Part shown: positions 60,837-64,000 of the stretch, piece by piece
Position numbering within the stretch: position 1 is the stretch's first letter
Layout of the letters: every line of letters begins with the position of its first letter
Assembly: GCF_000018605.1 (NCBI RefSeq)
Contig: NC_010003.1
Location: 968,501-1,032,500 of the forward strand
Direction: 5' to 3'
DNA: 64,000 nt
Source: Petrotoga mobilis SJ95
GTDB taxonomy: Bacteria > Thermotogota > Thermotogae > Petrotogales > Petrotogaceae
The notes under the pieces: model-generated
What the model was told of the DNA's origin: nothing
Databases searched by the model: none
Seen by the model: the letters and a program-made list of their open reading frames with translations, nothing else
Translations under genes and position numbers: made by a program

Positions 60837-61193
60837 GTGCTCACAATAGTTTATTCGGTGTTATTATTAGGGATTTTAGGGTTTGCTTCCGGTACTTTTT
60901 TAGCATTTGCTGCAAAAAAATTTGAAGTAAAGGAAGATCCAAGAGAAGCTATTGTTAAAGCCGTATTGCCAGGTAATGACTGTGGATCTTGTGGTTATCC
61001 TGGATGTGCAGCCTTCGCAAAGGCGTTTGTCAAAGGTGAGGTTGGAAAAGACGGTTGTGTTCCTGGCAAATCTCAAGGTGTCCCAGAACTTTTGGAGAAA
61101 ATATCTAAGATGTCTGTTGACGAATTGAACAAAATATATGAAGAAAGCGGGGAAGACGATTCTAAAATTTTAAAAGTACTAAAACAGAATTAA
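60837..61193 (+). CDS. Short RnfB-like protein: one membrane helix plus 4Fe-4S domain
   Basis: 118 residues. One N-terminal membrane segment (VYSVLLLGILGFASGTFLAF) followed by DCGSCGYPGCAAFAKAFVKG then GCVPG, the C-x2-C-x4-C-x(n)-C 4Fe-4S motif of RnfB. Full RnfB proteins have 170-330 residues with extra ferredoxin clusters; here these are missing, and no other rnf genes are adjacent. GTG 60837 has GGAGGTG nine bases upstream; TTG 60819 would overlap that site. Probably a membrane-tethered electron carrier. Confidence 0.8.
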   Translation: MLTIVYSVLLLGILGFASGTFLAFAAKKFEVKEDPREAIVKAVLPGNDCGSCGYPGCAAFAKAFVKGEVGKDGCVPGKSQGVPELLEKISKMSVDELNKIYEESGEDDSKILKVLKQN

Positions 61194-61208
61194 AAAGGGG
61201 GGATCAAA

Positions 61209-61448
61209 TTGATCGATCCTATATCCTCTCAACAATACAAGCCACTTTATCTAAGTAGTTTTGATTATGGAAGTGATCAACTTCCTCACACGAGTAGTCA
61301 AAACATTAACCAGAGTCCTACAATGTCCAAGGAAGAGATGGAAAAACTTTTATCTCTTGTAATTTACAAACAAACTGGAATTTCGATGAAATTAGTTAGA
61401 ACCGTTGGTGAGTTGTATCAGGGTCAAAATTTAGACGTTTTAACGTAA
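61209..61448 (+). CDS. Small conserved-looking protein of unknown function
   Basis: 79 residues. Ser/Gln/Asn-rich first half, then SKEEMEKLLSLVIYKQTGISMKLVRTVGEL, a likely amphipathic helix pair faintly recalling small motility-associated (YjfB-like) proteins; the match is weak. TTG 61209 follows a GGGGGGAT site. It lies 15 bases after the RnfB-like gene and before a terminator, so the two are probably cotranscribed. Confidence 0.6.
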   Translation: MIDPISSQQYKPLYLSSFDYGSDQLPHTSSQNINQSPTMSKEEMEKLLSLVIYKQTGISMKLVRTVGELYQGQNLDVLT

Positions 61449-61461
61449 GTAAAATTTTCAT

Positions 61462-61490
61462 AATTGCGGGCCAAGATTGCCCGCAATTTT
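61462..61490 (+). terminator. Terminator after the RnfB-like operon
   Basis: AATTGCGGGC and GCCCGCAATT form a 10-bp stem with a 7-base loop, followed by TT and AAATAAA. A clear strong hairpin; the T-tract is short. Confidence 0.8.
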
Positions 61491-61509
61491 AAATAAAGGA
61501 GGATTTTCC

Positions 61510-62574
61510 TTGTATCCAAAGGTTTACGCTTACTTGGAAAGGATCCAAGAAAATGCAAAATATTTAAAATCATTGTGTGCTGATTCGGGTGTTGAAATGG
61601 TAGGTGTCACTAAAGTAGTTTGTGGTGAACCTACAATTGCTCGTGCACTTAAAGAATGTGGAATTAATATACTGGGTGATTCAAGGATTCAAAACATAAA
61701 GAAAATGAGGAATTCTGGTATAAAAGGACCTTTTATGTTACTTCGCATACCCATGTTTTCTGAACTTGATGATGTAGCAAATTATGTTGATTATACGTTA
61801 ATAAGTGACTTAGAGATAACTAAGAAATTAGGGACTGTTTCTTCTAAATTCAATAAGAGATCTAAAATCATCTACATGGTTGACGTTGGAGATCTAAGAG
61901 AAGGAGTTTGGTTTGAAAAAGCTGTTTCTGAGATTTCAAAAGCCCTTGATATAGAAGGAATAGAGATTGTTGGAATAGGAACAAACTTAGGGTGTTTTGG
62001 TGGAGTAATCCCTGATGAAAGTAATATGGGAAGACTTGTTAAAATAAAAGAAGAAATCCAAAGAGAAACTGGAAGAACTCTAGATATAATTTCCGGTGGA
62101 AATACCGCTGCCTTACCCCTAATTGAAGCAGGAAGTTTGCCAAAGGGTATAAACCAATTTAGATTGGGGGAATCAATCATCTGCGGAACGGACGCAACCA
62201 ACAACCGCAACGTTCCAGGTGCAAGGCAGGATACGATAATCTTTGAAGCAGAAATTGTGGAATTAAAAGTAAAACCTTCCGTCCCATATGGCAACATCGG
62301 TTATGATTCGTTTGGTCGTAAACCAACATTTGAAGACAAAGGTAATAGAATAAAAGGCATTTTAGCGGTGGGGGAACAAGATGTTGATCCTACTAGCATG
62401 CATCCCTTGGACGACGATATTGAAATACTCCATGCAAGTAGTGATCATACGATCGTAGACTTAACTGAATCTAAAGTGAGGTATAAAGTAGGGGATAAGA
62501 TAAGATTTAGGCTAGGTTACTCCTCTGTTTTGAGGGCTTTTACAAGTCCTTATGTTGAAAAGGTGATCCTGTAA
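61510..62574 (+). CDS. Alanine-racemase-fold amino acid racemase (ornithine/lysine racemase type)
   Basis: 354 residues, PF01168 fold, same length as clostridial ornithine racemase (Orr). PLP lysine K35 in VGVTKVVCGEPTIARAL; INILGDSRIQNIKKM, GIGTNLGCFGGVIP, ISGGNTAALPLIE and the late FRLGESIICG fit Orr. TTG 61510 has AAAGGAGGA seven bases upstream; the longer frame from 61477 runs into the terminator. Substrate may be ornithine or lysine; Thermotoga murein contains D-Lys, so a murein role is possible. Coupled to the next gene by TAATG. Confidence 0.82.
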   Translation: MYPKVYAYLERIQENAKYLKSLCADSGVEMVGVTKVVCGEPTIARALKECGINILGDSRIQNIKKMRNSGIKGPFMLLRIPMFSELDDVANYVDYTLISDLEITKKLGTVSSKFNKRSKIIYMVDVGDLREGVWFEKAVSEISKALDIEGIEIVGIGTNLGCFGGVIPDESNMGRLVKIKEEIQRETGRTLDIISGGNTAALPLIEAGSLPKGINQFRLGESIICGTDATNNRNVPGARQDTIIFEAEIVELKVKPSVPYGNIGYDSFGRKPTFEDKGNRIKGILAVGEQDVDPTSMHPLDDDIEILHASSDHTIVDLTESKVRYKVGDKIRFRLGYSSVLRAFTSPYVEKVIL

Positions 62575-62783
62575 TGTTTGCTTTTGTAAACACTCTTTTT
62601 GTAATATCAATGATCCTTTTTATAATTTCAACGGTATTTTTATGGAGATCTGCTAAAATGATAAGAAACGGTAGTAAAAGTTCTGATGAAGACGTAAAAA
62701 AAATGGACAAAAATGGACTGTTAGGCCTTTTAATAAGTATTGGAATTTTTGCCTTATCTTATTTTTTGAGCTTATTAGTTTGA
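62574..62783 (+). CDS. Small two-helix membrane protein of unknown function
   Basis: 69 residues: a membrane helix (about 4-24), a charged loop (NGSKSSDEDVKKMDKNG) and a second helix (about 49-68). Starts on the last base of the racemase stop codon (TAATG), so translation is coupled; no other clue. Fifteen bases before the dnaB start. Confidence 0.65.
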   Translation: MFAFVNTLFVISMILFIISTVFLWRSAKMIRNGSKSSDEDVKKMDKNGLLGLLISIGIFALSYFLSLLV

Positions 62784-62798
62784 TCGAGGTGTATGCAA

Positions 62799-64000
62799 AT
62801 GGAACTTACTTCTTTTACCCCTCCTAATAGTAAAGAAGCTGAAGAGTCGGTCATAGGTAGCATCTTTTTAGACCCTTCCATACTTCCTGACGTAATCGAA
62901 GAGGTAAGATGGGAAGACTTCTACTACGAAAATAATAAAACAATATTTAAAGTTATGGAAGAACTTTTCGACAAAGGGGAACCTGTTGATACCGTATCCG
63001 TTATTGAAAAATTAAGAGAATCTAACCTTTTACAGAAAATCGGTGGAGAAGATACAATAATTTATTTAGCTCAGGTTGTTCCAACAACGGCTAATGTGAT
63101 GTATTATACCCAAATTGTCAAAGAGAAAGCCCTTTTAAGAGCTTTAATAAACGCATCTTCCGAGATAGTTGATGCCGTAAGAAATATTGGAGATGCCCAA
63201 GAAGTTTTAGAGTATGCCGAAAAGAGAATATTTTCTATAGCCGAAGCCCGTGCCACCAGAACGTATGATCTTTTATCCAACGTAATGCATGATGTTTTTG
63301 AACAGATAGAAGAATTGAAAAATAGGGCTCAAAAAGGTGAGGGAAATCTTGTTACTGGGGTTTCTACTGGATTCAAACCTTTGGACAGGATGACTTCAGG
63401 ATTTCATAGATCTGAGTTAATTATCATCGCCGCTAGACCATCAATGGGTAAAACCTCTTTTGCCGCAAATATTGCAACCAACATGGCTTTACAGGCAAAT
63501 ATTGCCGTGGCAATCTTTAGTTTGGAAATGTCGAAAGAACAGTTAGCTAACAGGATTTTATGTTCTGAAGCAAAAGTAGACTTACACAAGGTTAGAACTG
63601 GACAAATCTCTGACGAAGAGTGGGAAAAATTAGTTCAAAAAGCAGGAGAATTATCAAAGTCAAGGCTTATTTTTGACGACGAACCAGATTTATCCCCTAG
63701 ACTCCTGAGGGCTAAAGCACGGAGAATGAAAAGAGAATACGGCATTGAAGTAATCTTTATCGATTACTTACAATTGATGACTTCTAGATCTAAAGGTTAT
63801 GAGAGCAGACAACAAGAAATAACAGAGATATCAAGATCCTTGAAATTGCTCGCTAGAGAGTTAAATATCACTGTCGTTGCTTTATCTCAACTTTCTCGTG
63901 CAGTTGAGCAAAGAGAAGATAAAAGGCCTCGATTAAGTGATCTCAGAGAATCAGGAGCAATTGAGCAGGATGCCGACCTCGTTATGTTTTTGTACAGAGA
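62799..64000 (+). CDS. dnaB: Replicative DNA helicase, 3' partial
   Basis: About 400 residues visible, cut by the window end. N-terminal DnaB domain (PNSKEAEESVIGSIFLDPSI), linker, then the RecA-like core: GFHRSELIIIAARPSMGKTS (Walker A), AIFSLEMSKEQLANRIL, VIFIDYLQLM (Walker B), VALSQLSRAVEQR, DKRPRLSDLRESGAIEQDAD. Unwinds DNA at the replication fork as a hexamer. ATG 62799 has GAGGTG eight bases upstream; ATG 62793 is in frame but too close. No intein is seen in the P-loop or Walker B region. Confidence 0.96.
   Translation, partial: MELTSFTPPNSKEAEESVIGSIFLDPSILPDVIEEVRWEDFYYENNKTIFKVMEELFDKGEPVDTVSVIEKLRESNLLQKIGGEDTIIYLAQVVPTTANVMYYTQIVKEKALLRALINASSEIVDAVRNIGDAQEVLEYAEKRIFSIAEARATRTYDLLSNVMHDVFEQIEELKNRAQKGEGNLVTGVSTGFKPLDRMTSGFHRSELIIIAARPSMGKTSFAANIATNMALQANIAVAIFSLEMSKEQLANRILCSEAKVDLHKVRTGQISDEEWEKLVQKAGELSKSRLIFDDEPDLSPRLLRAKARRMKREYGIEVIFIDYLQLMTSRSKGYESRQQEITEISRSLKLLARELNITVVALSQLSRAVEQREDKRPRLSDLRESGAIEQDADLVMFLYR

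Noticed and set aside
63380-64000. Possible intein or homing element in dnaB
   Set aside because: The helicase motifs run without interruption as far as the window goes.

Overview
The window looks like chromosome of a low-GC, sugar- and peptide-fermenting member of the Thermotogota, most like Petrotoga. The reasons are the AT-rich composition, strong Shine-Dalgarno sites with frequent TTG and GTG starts, many sugar and nucleoside ABC importers, small outer-membrane (toga-type) proteins and a fermentative malate/fumarate set. The genus is inferred from overall gene style, not from a marker gene. There is no rRNA, prophage, insertion sequence or CRISPR array.

Layout. (1) 1-4.2 kb: the end of a BMP-type nucleoside importer (binding protein cut by the window edge, ATPase, two permeases). 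(2) 4.25-10.1 kb: a complete ribose system, rbsR-rbsD-rbsA-rbsC-rbsB-rbsK, with its own promoter, a LacI-type operator, a G-rich element before rbsB and a hairpin after rbsB. (3) 10.1-14.4 kb: an MFS transporter behind a perfect palindrome, a gamma-glutamyltransferase, an unrecognised secreted protein and a small beta-barrel. (4) 14.4-31.1 kb and on to 33.1 kb: a surface-polysaccharide locus with initiating sugar transferase, glycosyltransferases, EpsG-like polymerase, WbpI-like epimerase, winged-helix regulator, a dTDP-4-amino-6-deoxyhexose set (WecF-like transferase, acetyltransferase, aminotransferase, RmlA, RmlB), two gene relics and a flippase. Convergent to it lie an acetyltransferase, a PHP tyrosine phosphatase, a tyrosine autokinase with a nine-tyrosine tail and a chain-length protein with a decayed kinase domain. 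(5) 33.2-41.2 kb: an AddB-like nuclease, a CBM-like envelope protein, a DEAD-box helicase, and malic enzyme plus the two fumarase subunits. (6) 41.3-48.2 kb: a second LacI regulator, a GH94 phosphorylase and a MalEFG-type importer without its ATPase. Matching operators precede the regulator and the phosphorylase. (7) 48.4-54.5 kb: esterase, WrbA-like flavoprotein, and a second polysaccharide block (winged-helix/Rossmann regulator, WbpE-, WbpA- and WbpB-like enzymes). (8) 54.5-64 kb: murein or peptide salvage (dipeptide epimerase, isoaspartyl dipeptidase), tRNA-Pro(CGG), an iron operon (tandem FeoA, FeoC-like, FeoB), YqeY, a short RnfB-like protein, an ornithine/lysine-type racemase and the start of dnaB.

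How parts fit. WbpA, WbpB and WbpE at 50-54 kb and the WbpI-like epimerase at 19 kb together give most of a UDP-di-N-acetyl-aminouronic acid pathway. Each locus carries its own winged-helix gene with a sigma70-like promoter followed by a palindrome. Kinase, pseudokinase and phosphatase form one phosphorylation circuit for polymer length or export.

The most unusual signals are non-coding. Two five-unit arrays of a TAAT-headed decamer, repeating exactly every 10 bases, each end 22 bases before the -10 box of a LacI-regulator gene. A GC-rich, G-quadruplex-capable intergenic element recurs, mostly on the sense strand before sugar or polysaccharide genes.
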